Notes: generated from the sequence alone by a model not told the origin. Counted from the first letter of the stretch, positions 1 through 6,944 are shown. The stretch is 6,944 nucleotides of DNA from Porphyromonas sp. (GCA_003640335.1 RBKG01000017.1:1-6944); one strand, 5' to 3'. Numbers and translations are program-made.

Positions 1-12
1 TCAAATTTTCTG

Positions 13-20
13 TACCTTTG
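13..20 (+). promoter_or_regulatory. Probable Bacteroidetes-type -7 promoter element for the lptD operon
   Basis: The octamer TACCTTTG matches the Bacteroidetes primary-sigma -7 consensus TAnnTTTG at every fixed position. It lies 55 bases before the lptD ATG, which would give a leader of roughly 45-50 nt. The partner -33 TTG element would fall just outside the left edge of the window, so only half of the promoter can be tested here. As the only promoter-like element seen before the packed gene block, it probably drives all four genes down to ssb. Confidence 0.5.
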
Positions 21-75
21 TTCGTTTATTAGAAGTAAGTACAAAGAAATAAGCTTAGGATAACGGCATAACTAA

Positions 76-3006
76 ATGTTCGACCGAATCAAGATAAGTC
101 TACAATCAAGACTACCCCTCATTATAATAGCTACACAGTTGTTATCGGCATGTGTTATTCCTTGGCGTGCCCGTCGGCAGGCTGAAGAGCGTGTAGGTAG
201 TCTACAAACTAAGAAATTAGTCGATACACTCAAGCAGACAGACAGCATTGCCTCTGCAGATATTCAAGATACTACTAAGCTTGAGCCTACATCTCCAACT
301 ATTCCCAAAGATACATTAGCTGACACTACTCGTCGGGTAGATAGTCTTGTGAAAGGTAAAGAAACTATTGCTTCAGCTGACACTGTAAAGAAGGATTCAG
401 TCGAAGTAGAGGAACCACGTGCAGGCTTTGATGATATTATAGAGTACAAGGCTAAAGACTCTGTAGTCATGCTCGGAACCAATATGGTTTATATGTTTGG
501 TCCTAGCACTGTCGACTATAAGGATAAGGGACTAGAGGGTGAGTATATGCGCATGAATATAGATAGTAATCTTGTTTATGCTCATTATACCTTAGATAGT
601 TTGGGGAATCCTGCCAAGCACCCTAAGTTCAAAGACGGCGACCAAAGCTATGAAGCCAAGACCATGAATTATAATTTTAAGACGGGTAAGGGCTTTATTA
701 CGGGTGTCGTAACTCAGCAGGGGGAAGGTTATGTTGTGGCCGAGCGTACGAAGAAGAGTGGTGATAACTGCATGTATATGGAGGGCGGTCGCTACTCTAC
801 GTGTAGCAATCACGAACATCCGCACTTTTACTTACAGCTTACACGTGCGAAGGTGCGAACGGGTAAGAATATCGTAGCAGGTCCTAGTTATCTTGTGATA
901 GCAGGTGTGCCTTTGCCGATTGGTTTGCCTTTCGGATTTTTCCCTTTTAGTAGCTCTTATAGTTCGGGTATCCTGATGCCTAGCTATGGTGAAGAGTCTA
1001 GCCGTGGTCTTTATTTGCGTGAGGGTGGATATTACTTTGCTATCAATGACTATGCAGACTTAGCCGTTACGGGAGATTGGTATAGCCGAGGTTCTTGGGG
1101 GCTTAATGCACGTAGTAATTACCGCAAGCGTTACCGCTATAATGGCGCACTGAGTGCGAGTTATATCGTGACCGTTACAGGGGATAAGGATGTAGCGGGT
1201 ACTTATAGTAAGAGTACTGACTTCCGTATTAGTTGGAATCACAGCCAAGATGCTAAGGCTAATCCTAATCAGACTTTCTCTGCAAGTGTAAACTACTCAA
1301 CAAGTAGCTATAACCATAATTCCCTCAATACTCTTTATAATCCGGGGCAAGCCTCTCAGAATACAAAGAGTTCGTCTATTAGTTATACTCGCACTTTTGG
1401 TAGTTCGCCATTTTCTCTGTCTGCATCTCTTGATGCGATACAGACATCAAGCAATCAGATGGTATCGCTCAACTCGCCTAACTTGTCTGTAAATATGAGC
1501 CGTATCTACCCCTTTAAGCGTAAGAATAGGGTGGGTAGTGAACGCTGGTATGAGAAGATTAGTATGAGTTATTCGGGGCAGCTACGCAACAGTATTTCTA
1601 CACATGAAGACTCAATCTTTAAGAAATCTTTGGTTAGAGATTGGCAGAATGGAGTTAGCCATAGTATCCCTATCTCAGCATCTTACAAGCTCTTAGATTA
1701 TATTGACCTTACTCTGAGTGCAAGCTATAATGAGCGTTGGTATACCTCACATACGGAGAAGCGTTATGACGCAGCTACTAATCAGGTTGTAGATGAGCGT
1801 AAGTATGGCTTTAATAGAGCCTATGATTTTAGTACATCGGCTAGTATGTCCACGACGGCTTATGGCTTCTTTAAGCCTTGGAAGCTATTTGGCAATAAGG
1901 TCCAGATGATACGTCATCGTATGACGCCTTCTATTGGTGTTAGTTATCGCCCAGACTTTGGTGAGGATATGTGGGGCTATTACCGAGACTTGAATTATAC
2001 GACGGCAGACGGTAAGAGTGTGCATACGCGCTACAATATCTACGAAGGGCAAATCTTTGGAGCTCCTTCTATGGGTAAGAGTGCTTCAATTAACTTTAGT
2101 TTAGATAATAACATTGAGGCTAAAGTTCGCTCAATCGATGCTAAGGATAGTACTGAGGTTTATAAGAAGGTTAGTATCATCGATAACTTTGCACTTTCAA
2201 CCAGCTATAACCTCGCGGCCGACTCATTCAAACTCTCAGACATAAGTGCGCGTATTGCTCTTAAGGTTACTAAGGGTATTACCATAAATCTAAGTGGTTC
2301 GTTTGACCCTTATGTGACGCAAGCTGTACGAGGTAGTGATGGCAATCTGTATGCCGTGCGTATGGACAAACTGCGTGTCCTTAATGGTCAAGGTTTTGGT
2401 AGTCTAAGAGGAACAGGAACATCTTTTAGCTATACTCTGAATAATGATACCTTCAAGAAACTGCGTAACCTCTTTAGCGGAAAGAAAGATAAGGAAGAGG
2501 GCGATGAGAAGAAGGGCGAAGCTGGTAACAACAAACCTACTGAAGAAGGTTCTCTAGGAGAGCAAGCTAAGAAAGCACAGCAATCAAATGCTTCTCTTTA
2601 TGGGCAGAGCGATGGGATACAGTATGATGGTGATGGTTATGTCATCAACCCTGTGCCTTGGAGCGTATCTTTCAGTTATGGGGTGAACTTAAATAGAGCG
2701 AATTTTAACCTAGATAAGAATGAGTTTGACTATCGTTTAAATCATTCACTTATGGTTAATGGCTCAATACAGCCGACAAAGAACTGGAACTTTAACTTTA
2801 GCACAAGTTATGATTTCGAAGCCAATAGAATAGCTAATATGACTATTGGTATCACTCGAGACCTGCATTGCTGGAGCTTTACGGCTAGTGCTATTCCATT
2901 TGGTCCGTATAAGAGTTATAATTTTACAGTAGGCGTTAAGAGTAGTCTACTTAGAGATATTAAATACGATAAACATAGCTACTCTGTGCCAGATTCATGG
3001 TATTAG
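76..3006 (+). CDS. lptD: LPS assembly outer-membrane protein LptD (Bacteroidetes type)
   Basis: LptD is the outer-membrane beta-barrel that, with LptE, inserts lipopolysaccharide into the outer leaflet. The 976-residue product is longer than E. coli LptD (784), as is usual for Bacteroidetes homologues. A signal sequence covers about residues 1-26 and ends in a lipobox-like LSAC (C26). A Thr/Ser/Asp-rich linker follows to about 118, then an OstA/LptA-like beta-jellyroll at about 120-265 (KDGDQSYEAKTMNYNFKTGK, QQGEGYV, STCSNHEHPHFYL). The motif VPLPIGLPFGFFPF with SSGILMPSYG marks the entry to the barrel, which runs to the C-terminus as many alternating Tyr/Ser-rich strands. A Lys/Glu-rich loop at about 801-838 interrupts the late barrel. 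I count four cysteines: C26, C232, C243 and C932. An in-frame TAA lies directly before the ATG, so no longer ATG-initiated form is possible. tsaB follows after 12 bp. Family assignment is secure; lipidation of C26 is uncertain. Confidence 0.93.
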   Translation: MFDRIKISLQSRLPLIIIATQLLSACVIPWRARRQAEERVGSLQTKKLVDTLKQTDSIASADIQDTTKLEPTSPTIPKDTLADTTRRVDSLVKGKETIASADTVKKDSVEVEEPRAGFDDIIEYKAKDSVVMLGTNMVYMFGPSTVDYKDKGLEGEYMRMNIDSNLVYAHYTLDSLGNPAKHPKFKDGDQSYEAKTMNYNFKTGKGFITGVVTQQGEGYVVAERTKKSGDNCMYMEGGRYSTCSNHEHPHFYLQLTRAKVRTGKNIVAGPSYLVIAGVPLPIGLPFGFFPFSSSYSSGILMPSYGEESSRGLYLREGGYYFAINDYADLAVTGDWYSRGSWGLNARSNYRKRYRYNGALSASYIVTVTGDKDVAGTYSKSTDFRISWNHSQDAKANPNQTFSASVNYSTSSYNHNSLNTLYNPGQASQNTKSSSISYTRTFGSSPFSLSASLDAIQTSSNQMVSLNSPNLSVNMSRIYPFKRKNRVGSERWYEKISMSYSGQLRNSISTHEDSIFKKSLVRDWQNGVSHSIPISASYKLLDYIDLTLSASYNERWYTSHTEKRYDAATNQVVDERKYGFNRAYDFSTSASMSTTAYGFFKPWKLFGNKVQMIRHRMTPSIGVSYRPDFGEDMWGYYRDLNYTTADGKSVHTRYNIYEGQIFGAPSMGKSASINFSLDNNIEAKVRSIDAKDSTEVYKKVSIIDNFALSTSYNLAADSFKLSDISARIALKVTKGITINLSGSFDPYVTQAVRGSDGNLYAVRMDKLRVLNGQGFGSLRGTGTSFSYTLNNDTFKKLRNLFSGKKDKEEGDEKKGEAGNNKPTEEGSLGEQAKKAQQSNASLYGQSDGIQYDGDGYVINPVPWSVSFSYGVNLNRANFNLDKNEFDYRLNHSLMVNGSIQPTKNWNFNFSTSYDFEANRIANMTIGITRDLHCWSFTASAIPFGPYKSYNFTVGVKSSLLRDIKYDKHSYSVPDSWY

Positions 3007-3018
3007 AGATATTTAATT

Positions 3019-3729
3019 ATGAATACGTTTCTATTGATTGATACAGCTACACCAGCGGTCAGTGTAGCCCTCACTTGTGGAGAAGAAGTCTTATTCTCAG
3101 CCGTCGAAGTTGCTCCCGAAGGAGGAGCCTCTGCTCGTGCTGGGGTCCTTGCTGAAAAAGCTGTCAAGATACTTCGAGAGAAGGGTCTTAAGTTAGATGC
3201 TGTAGGTATCAGTGCTGGTCCCGGTAGTTATACCGGCTTGCGTATAGGTTCTTCTTTAGCTAAAGGCTTATGCCATGGTTTCAATGTGCCATTGATAGCT
3301 GTGTCTGCTTTGGCTTTGATGGCTGAGGGGTATAGGCAATCACTTCCTAGTAGCCTTGTAAATGAAAGTTTGCGCCTTGTGCCTATGATTGATGCTCGCC
3401 GTATGGAAGTGTACACAGCGACATATAATCAAGATGGGCAAGTTTTAACGCAAGAGCAACCTTATATTCTAGATTCTGAGCATCTTTTTGCTGAAGATAT
3501 GAAGGAACTATCTTATCATTTCTTTGGTGATGGAGCCAAGAAATGTGTAGGTCTATGGGCTAATGTTGATTATAATGTGGCTGGTGATTTTGTTCCCGAA
3601 GCTCGTTATATGTTGCCGCTTGTTAGTCGCTTGTATGAAGATAAAGTATTTGTAGATACTGCATACTGGACACCTAACTATCTCAAAGAATACGTTGCGA
3701 CGATAGCTCGTAATAAAGTGCTCGGCTAG
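3019..3729 (+). CDS. tsaB: tRNA threonylcarbamoyladenosine synthesis protein TsaB (YeaZ family)
   Basis: TsaB is a cytoplasmic ASKHA-fold protein that scaffolds TsaD and TsaE. Together with TsaC/TsaC2 they build the t6A modification at A37 of ANN-decoding tRNAs; TsaB itself is a non-catalytic paralogue of TsaD. The sequence begins with the first ASKHA strand (FLLIDTATPAVSVAL, residues 4-18). It carries the family signature GPGSYTGLRIG at 67-77 and DARRMEVYTA at 125-134, and ends with the typical P-x-YLKEY motif at 219-225. The length of 236 residues is normal for the family. The ATG follows an AT-rich leader (gatatttaatt) with no Shine-Dalgarno, as is common in Bacteroidetes. It lies 12 bp after lptD and 5 bp before the helicase gene, so it is probably co-transcribed with both. 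I see no missing motif or frameshift. Confidence 0.95.
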   Translation: MNTFLLIDTATPAVSVALTCGEEVLFSAVEVAPEGGASARAGVLAEKAVKILREKGLKLDAVGISAGPGSYTGLRIGSSLAKGLCHGFNVPLIAVSALALMAEGYRQSLPSSLVNESLRLVPMIDARRMEVYTATYNQDGQVLTQEQPYILDSEHLFAEDMKELSYHFFGDGAKKCVGLWANVDYNVAGDFVPEARYMLPLVSRLYEDKVFVDTAYWTPNYLKEYVATIARNKVLG

Positions 3730-3734
3730 GCTAA

Positions 3735-5762
3735 ATGCACGATAGCGAATACATATTAGATACCAATAATCTAGAGCAACAAACGCTTCTAGAACTTATA
3801 CGCAGTACATCGGACTGCATATTCCTGACGGGTAAAGCTGGTACAGGTAAATCTACTCTATTGCGCTATATCCATGAGCATAGCAAGAAAACGCATGTCC
3901 TTCTAGCCTCTACGGGCATTGCGGCTCTCAATATCGGAGGGCAAACAATACATTCATTCTTCAAGCTACCACTGCGTCCTCTCCCTCCTGAAGACCCCGA
4001 TTTACAACGGAATAAAATCTTTAAGTCTTTTCGCTATAGTAGCGAGCATCGTAAGCTCATCCGCTCTTTAGAGATGATTATTATAGATGAAATCTCTATG
4101 GTACGTGCGGATGTTATCGATGCGATAGATAAAATCCTAAGAGCTTATACGGCTCGCCCCTATCAGCCTTTTGGTGGTATTCAGATGCTGTTTGTTGGCG
4201 ACCTCTATCAGTTGGAGCCAGTTGTCCGTGCAGAGGATAGGCAAATTCTTGATGTTTATTACCGCTCTCATTATTTCTTTGCTGCTCGAGTTTTTAATTC
4301 CGCAGAATATGATAGATGTTATCTCTTGGGCATTGAGCTACGCAAAGTTTATAGGCAAGAAGAGGCTCAATTCGTAGAAATTCTAGACCGTGTGCGTGCT
4401 GGTCAAATGACTAGTCATGATTTGGAAGTACTTAATAATCGGGTTGTTCCCAATTACCAACCAGAGAAAGAGAACTTAGTCATCACACTAGCGTCTCGTC
4501 GTGATAGAGTCGCAGCTATCAATGAAGAGTGCTTGCGACAGATAGAGGGACGTACCTATCGAATTGGCGGAGTCGTAGATGGGGACTTTCCCAAGGCAAA
4601 CCTGCCTACAGAGGAGGAACTCATTCTCAAAGAGGGTGCTCAGGTTATGTTGCTCACGAATGATAGAGATAAGCGATGGGCTAACGGAACGATTGCCGTT
4701 ATAGAACATATTGACCTAGAAGAAGAGAAAATTACAATACGTCTAGAAGACGGAAGTCTTCATGCTGTAGAGCGCAATGTTTGGGAGAATAATAGATATA
4801 CATACGATGAGGAAGACGGTGAGATTATTACCGAAACCCTAGGTATGTTTACGCAGTATCCTCTTCGCCTAGCTTGGGCAATCACTATCCACAAGAGTCA
4901 GGGGCTGACGTTCGAACGAGTCGTTATTGATTTTACGGATAGAATATTTGCCAGTGGGCAAACCTATGTGGCTCTTAGCCGCTGTCGTAGTCTAGAGGGT
5001 ATGACGCTGAGAGCCCCTATTCATATGAGAGATATAATAGCACGTCCAGAGATAGCGCGCTATTATGAACAGATGAATAATGCTGAGTTGCTAGGTGATG
5101 CTTTTGCTAGGGCAGAGGCTAATCAGCATTATTTACAGGCTAATACCGAGTGGAAGCAGGGGAGGTACTCAGATGCTATTGTGTCTTTTCGTACGGCAGT
5201 AGAGGGGAATAATCAGCTTAGTAATCCGCTTTACTTAAGATTGCTGTGCCAGAGGCTCGGGCGAGTAGAGCAAATGGCTCAAGAGCTAAGAACTTTGCGC
5301 CGAGAGCTAGAAGATGGGCGTAAGCGTCTTCGTGCATTGTCGGAGGAGCATGTGCAGATGGGCAATGAATGTTTGATAGAAGCACACGACCCAGAGGCTG
5401 CCTTACGTTGCTATGCTAAGGCTATCGATTATGATATACGTTCGCTTGAAGCTCGTTTAGGGCAGGCCCGTGCCTATCGTATGCAGAAGGATAGAAACAA
5501 ACAGCTATCTGCCCTCCGTGAAGCAGAAGCACTATCGCCCCTGCATGCCACTGTTTTATACGAGCTAGGGAAATACTATTCCAGCTACGCTATGTATGAG
5601 GAATCCATAGAGCCACTAGCTCGTCTGATTGCACAAGATACGGCTCATATCCCTGCAATAGAACTTATTATTAAGAGCTACGAACGTCTTGGAGATGAAG
5701 AGCGAGCGGAGCAATTTGAACGACTACTCATACAAGCTAAGCGGAGAAATGCAGGTAAATAA
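3735..5762 (+). CDS. PIF1-like SF1B DNA helicase with C-terminal TPR domain
   Basis: This 675-residue protein is predicted to be an ATP-dependent helicase of the PIF1/RecD-like SF1B group, which by family precedent moves 5'->3' on ssDNA. Motifs appear in order: Walker A GKAGTGKST (33-41); motif Ia LLASTGIAALNIGGQTIHSF (56-75); Walker B IIIDEISMV (115-123, D118/E119); motif III GDLYQLEPV (155-163); an ELRKVYRQ motif with the likely arginine (201-208); and the motif V/VI region LRLAWAITIHKSQGLTFERV (378-397) with YVALSRCRSLEGMTL (411-425). A different C-terminal part follows: one TPR-like unit at about 460-492, then four in 34-residue register at 537-570, 571-604, 605-638 and 639-672. These should form a helical protein-binding platform. 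All ATPase motifs look intact. The gene starts 5 bp after tsaB, and its last 14 bases overlap the likely ssb start. Partner and exact DNA substrate are unknown. Confidence 0.9.
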   Translation: MHDSEYILDTNNLEQQTLLELIRSTSDCIFLTGKAGTGKSTLLRYIHEHSKKTHVLLASTGIAALNIGGQTIHSFFKLPLRPLPPEDPDLQRNKIFKSFRYSSEHRKLIRSLEMIIIDEISMVRADVIDAIDKILRAYTARPYQPFGGIQMLFVGDLYQLEPVVRAEDRQILDVYYRSHYFFAARVFNSAEYDRCYLLGIELRKVYRQEEAQFVEILDRVRAGQMTSHDLEVLNNRVVPNYQPEKENLVITLASRRDRVAAINEECLRQIEGRTYRIGGVVDGDFPKANLPTEEELILKEGAQVMLLTNDRDKRWANGTIAVIEHIDLEEEKITIRLEDGSLHAVERNVWENNRYTYDEEDGEIITETLGMFTQYPLRLAWAITIHKSQGLTFERVVIDFTDRIFASGQTYVALSRCRSLEGMTLRAPIHMRDIIARPEIARYYEQMNNAELLGDAFARAEANQHYLQANTEWKQGRYSDAIVSFRTAVEGNNQLSNPLYLRLLCQRLGRVEQMAQELRTLRRELEDGRKRLRALSEEHVQMGNECLIEAHDPEAALRCYAKAIDYDIRSLEARLGQARAYRMQKDRNKQLSALREAEALSPLHATVLYELGKYYSSYAMYEESIEPLARLIAQDTAHIPAIELIIKSYERLGDEERAEQFERLLIQAKRRNAGK

Positions 5763-6180
5763 GGTCATATTAGAAGGGATTGTAGAGTCAGACCCTAATG
5801 TTCGTTATTTCGGTTATAGTCATGTGCGTGCTGATTTTATCTTGCGAACAAAAGAAACCTTTCCTCCTCAGAGGGAAGGCGATGAACCAAAAGAGCAAGA
5901 ACTTCGTCATGTGATTACAGCTTGGGGAGATATAGCCCAACTAATAGAGGAATCTGTACAAGAAGGCCAAACGCTACATGTGGAAGGTCGCCTCACTTAC
6001 GATAAGAATACCAATAGGCAAGGCGAAGTGCGCATATTCCCTGTGGTTGATTGCCAACAGATAAATATCTTAAGCAAGCCTTCACGTTTTGAGAATACTA
6101 CCTCCTCGCCCTTAGATACCCCAAAAGAACTAGATTGGTCTCAATTTGCACCTTCTGAAGATGAAGACCCAATGATGTAG
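5749..6180 (+). CDS. ssb: Single-stranded DNA-binding protein (SSB/OB-fold), divergent
   Basis: SSB proteins coat ssDNA in replication, recombination and repair and recruit partners through an acidic C-terminal tail. The 143-residue product starts MQVNKVILEGIVESDPNVRY, matching the first strand of the family (x-NKV-x-L-x-G-x-V...DP-x-VRY). It then has RADFILRT (27-34), RHVITAWGDIAQLIEE (53-68), GQTLHVEGRLTY (73-84) and a final strand VVDCQQINIL (99-108), giving the SSB OB-fold order. An acidic tail follows, but it ends SEDEDPMM, not the usual Asp/Pro/Phe tip. The frame is open upstream to an ATG at 5689. I chose the ATG at 5749 because homology begins exactly there and the 20 extra residues are only a second reading of helicase codons. 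The start lies inside the helicase 3' end, so translation is probably coupled. It could be an accessory SSB rather than the main replicative one; gene symbol by family only. Confidence 0.87.
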   Translation: MQVNKVILEGIVESDPNVRYFGYSHVRADFILRTKETFPPQREGDEPKEQELRHVITAWGDIAQLIEESVQEGQTLHVEGRLTYDKNTNRQGEVRIFPVVDCQQINILSKPSRFENTTSSPLDTPKELDWSQFAPSEDEDPMM

Positions 6181-6214
6181 TCCCAAATTGATAATTATTC
6201 TTCCCTTATTGTTA

Positions 6215-6245
6215 TTGTCACTTAGGATAATTCTTCCGAACTTTG
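6215..6245 (+). promoter_or_regulatory. Probable Bacteroidetes-type promoter for the DUF417 gene
   Basis: TTG at 6215-6217 is followed, after 20 bases, by GAACTTTG at 6238-6245. This fits the Bacteroidetes promoter pattern (TTG, 19-21 bases, TAnnTTTG) with one mismatch, in the first base of the -7 element. Transcription would start near 6251-6254 and leave a leader of about 35-40 nt before the ATG at 6290. It sits in a 109-bp gap after ssb, which supports independent transcription of the membrane-protein gene. Confidence 0.5.
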
Positions 6246-6289
6246 CACTTGATAAAATGTAGAATTGTTAAACGTATAATTACAATATT

Positions 6290-6919
6290 ATGAATAAGTT
6301 ATTTGTCAGTTTCCTAGACTGTGCAGCAAACCTGCAAAACTTAGGTTATAAGCTTATCCGCGTTGCTATCTTAATTATCTTCGTTTGGATTGGTGGTCTC
6401 AAATTTGCCAATTATGAGGCAAATGGTATCGTTAAGTTTGTTGCTAATAGCCCATTCATGAGCTTTATGCTTAAGAATGCTAGCAATGAAGTTACTTCTC
6501 CTGAAGGAAAAGTTGTTAAGGAGTATAAGTTGAATGAAGTAAAGGAAGGTGCTTATGACCCTGCTAAGAGTGCATGGCACGTAGAGAACCGTACTTATAC
6601 ATTCTCACACGGTCTTGGTCTTTTGATTTGTGCTATCGGTATCTTGGTATTCCTTGGTATGTTCAATCCATATCTTGGTCTTGCTGGTGAAGTGCTTTGC
6701 ATCATCATGACATTTGGAACACTTTCATTCTTGGTAACTACTCCAGAGGCTTGGGTGCATGCTTCGCCAGAAGCTCTTGCAGCAGGTGAGTATGCTAATG
6801 GCTTCCCTTATCTAACAGGTGCTGGTCGCTTGGTTATTAAGGACGTGGCTATCCTCGCTGGTGCTGTAGTTCTTCTCAGCCAAAGTGCTAAGGCTATTCT
6901 TGCTCGTCTAGGCAAGTAA
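6290..6919 (+). CDS. DUF417 family inner-membrane protein (YkgB/RclC-like)
   Basis: This 209-residue protein resembles the DUF417 family, whose known member is E. coli RclC (YkgB), an inner-membrane protein of the reactive-chlorine resistance regulon. Its molecular activity is not established. Four membrane segments are visible: about 21-40 (RVAILIIFVWIGGLKF), 106-124 (GLLICAIGILVFLGMF), 128-150 (ending FGTLSFLVT) and 182-198 (VIKDVAILAGAVVLL). A hydrophilic loop of about 60 residues lies between the first two. Supporting signatures are IFVWIGGLKFANYEANGI near the first helix, FLVTTPEAWV (147-156), and TGAGRLVIKD (176-185) before the last helix. Length is close to that of E. coli RclC. No rclA- or rclB-like gene is in the window, so an HOCl role is only inferred. 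Codons such as GGT, GCT and CTT recur strongly, unlike in lptD, hinting at high expression. The ATG is preceded by an AT-rich leader without a Shine-Dalgarno. Confidence 0.82.
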   Translation: MNKLFVSFLDCAANLQNLGYKLIRVAILIIFVWIGGLKFANYEANGIVKFVANSPFMSFMLKNASNEVTSPEGKVVKEYKLNEVKEGAYDPAKSAWHVENRTYTFSHGLGLLICAIGILVFLGMFNPYLGLAGEVLCIIMTFGTLSFLVTTPEAWVHASPEALAAGEYANGFPYLTGAGRLVIKDVAILAGAVVLLSQSAKAILARLGK

Positions 6920-6944
6920 AATAAAAAGTTGCATATAGTTTTAT

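Noticed and set aside
247..385. Repeated Ile-Ala-Ser-Ala-Asp in LptD (residues 58-62 and 98-102) as a structured repeat
   Set aside because: Only two copies occur within a Thr/Ser/Asp-rich linker and the codons differ, so this looks like low complexity rather than a recent duplication or functional repeat.
264..482. Antisense open frames inside lptD, including this one and those near 592-825 and 1060-1248
   Set aside because: They lie wholly within a confidently assigned gene, show no recognisable domain or start context, and have the Thr/Ile/Ser-rich composition expected of a reversed strand.
4171..4377. Small + strand frame and an antisense frame at 4488-4709 inside the helicase gene
   Set aside because: Both overlap conserved helicase sequence entirely and have no coding evidence of their own.
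5689..5748. Longer ssb start at the ATG at 5689 adding 20 residues
   Set aside because: The added residues have no SSB-like sequence and are a shifted reading of helicase codons; family similarity begins exactly at the ATG at 5749.
5743..5751. GGAG just before the ssb ATG as a Shine-Dalgarno
   Set aside because: Only two bases separate GGAG from the ATG, too close for normal ribosome binding, and Bacteroidetes rarely rely on such sites; it is also part of helicase coding sequence.
6189..6220. Inverted repeat TGATAAT/ATTGTCA after ssb as a terminator
   Set aside because: The stem is only seven pairs including a G-T, AT-rich, with an 18-base loop and no following T run, and its right arm overlaps the proposed TTG promoter element.

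Overview
The window looks like a chromosomal core region of a member of the Bacteroidales, probably Porphyromonas or a close relative. I infer this from three things: a long Bacteroidetes-type LptD, the absence of well-placed Shine-Dalgarno sequences, and two promoter-like elements matching the Bacteroidetes pattern (TTG about 20 bases before TAnnTTTG). The genus is a guess from protein resemblance. All five genes are on the + strand, and the base composition is moderately AT-rich and fairly even.

Bases 1-75 are a leader with a good -7 promoter element. Bases 76-6180 hold four tightly packed genes that look like one operon. They are lptD (LPS assembly outer-membrane protein), tsaB (tRNA t6A synthesis scaffold), a PIF1-like SF1B helicase with a C-terminal TPR domain, and an ssb-like OB-fold gene. 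The junctions are 12 bp, 5 bp and a 14-bp overlap. Bases 6181-6289 are a short intergenic stretch carrying a near-consensus promoter. Bases 6290-6919 encode a four-helix membrane protein of the DUF417 (YkgB/RclC) family as a separate unit, and the last 25 bases hold nothing I can identify.

The first two genes serve envelope biogenesis and translation fidelity, and the next two are DNA-metabolism partners. A helicase whose stop codon lies inside the start of an SSB gene suggests coupled production of a helicase and a ssDNA-binding protein. The SSB is divergent: it lacks the usual terminal Asp-Pro-Phe-type tip and several ssDNA-stacking aromatics, so it may be a specialised paralogue rather than the main replicative SSB. 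LptD keeps cysteines at positions that appear to match one of the two E. coli disulfides, and its N-terminus has a perfect lipobox.

I see no mobile element, CRISPR array, RNA gene, prophage or clear sign of horizontal transfer. No wholly new system is evident. The helicase-TPR/SSB pair and the LptD N-terminus are the points most worth following up.
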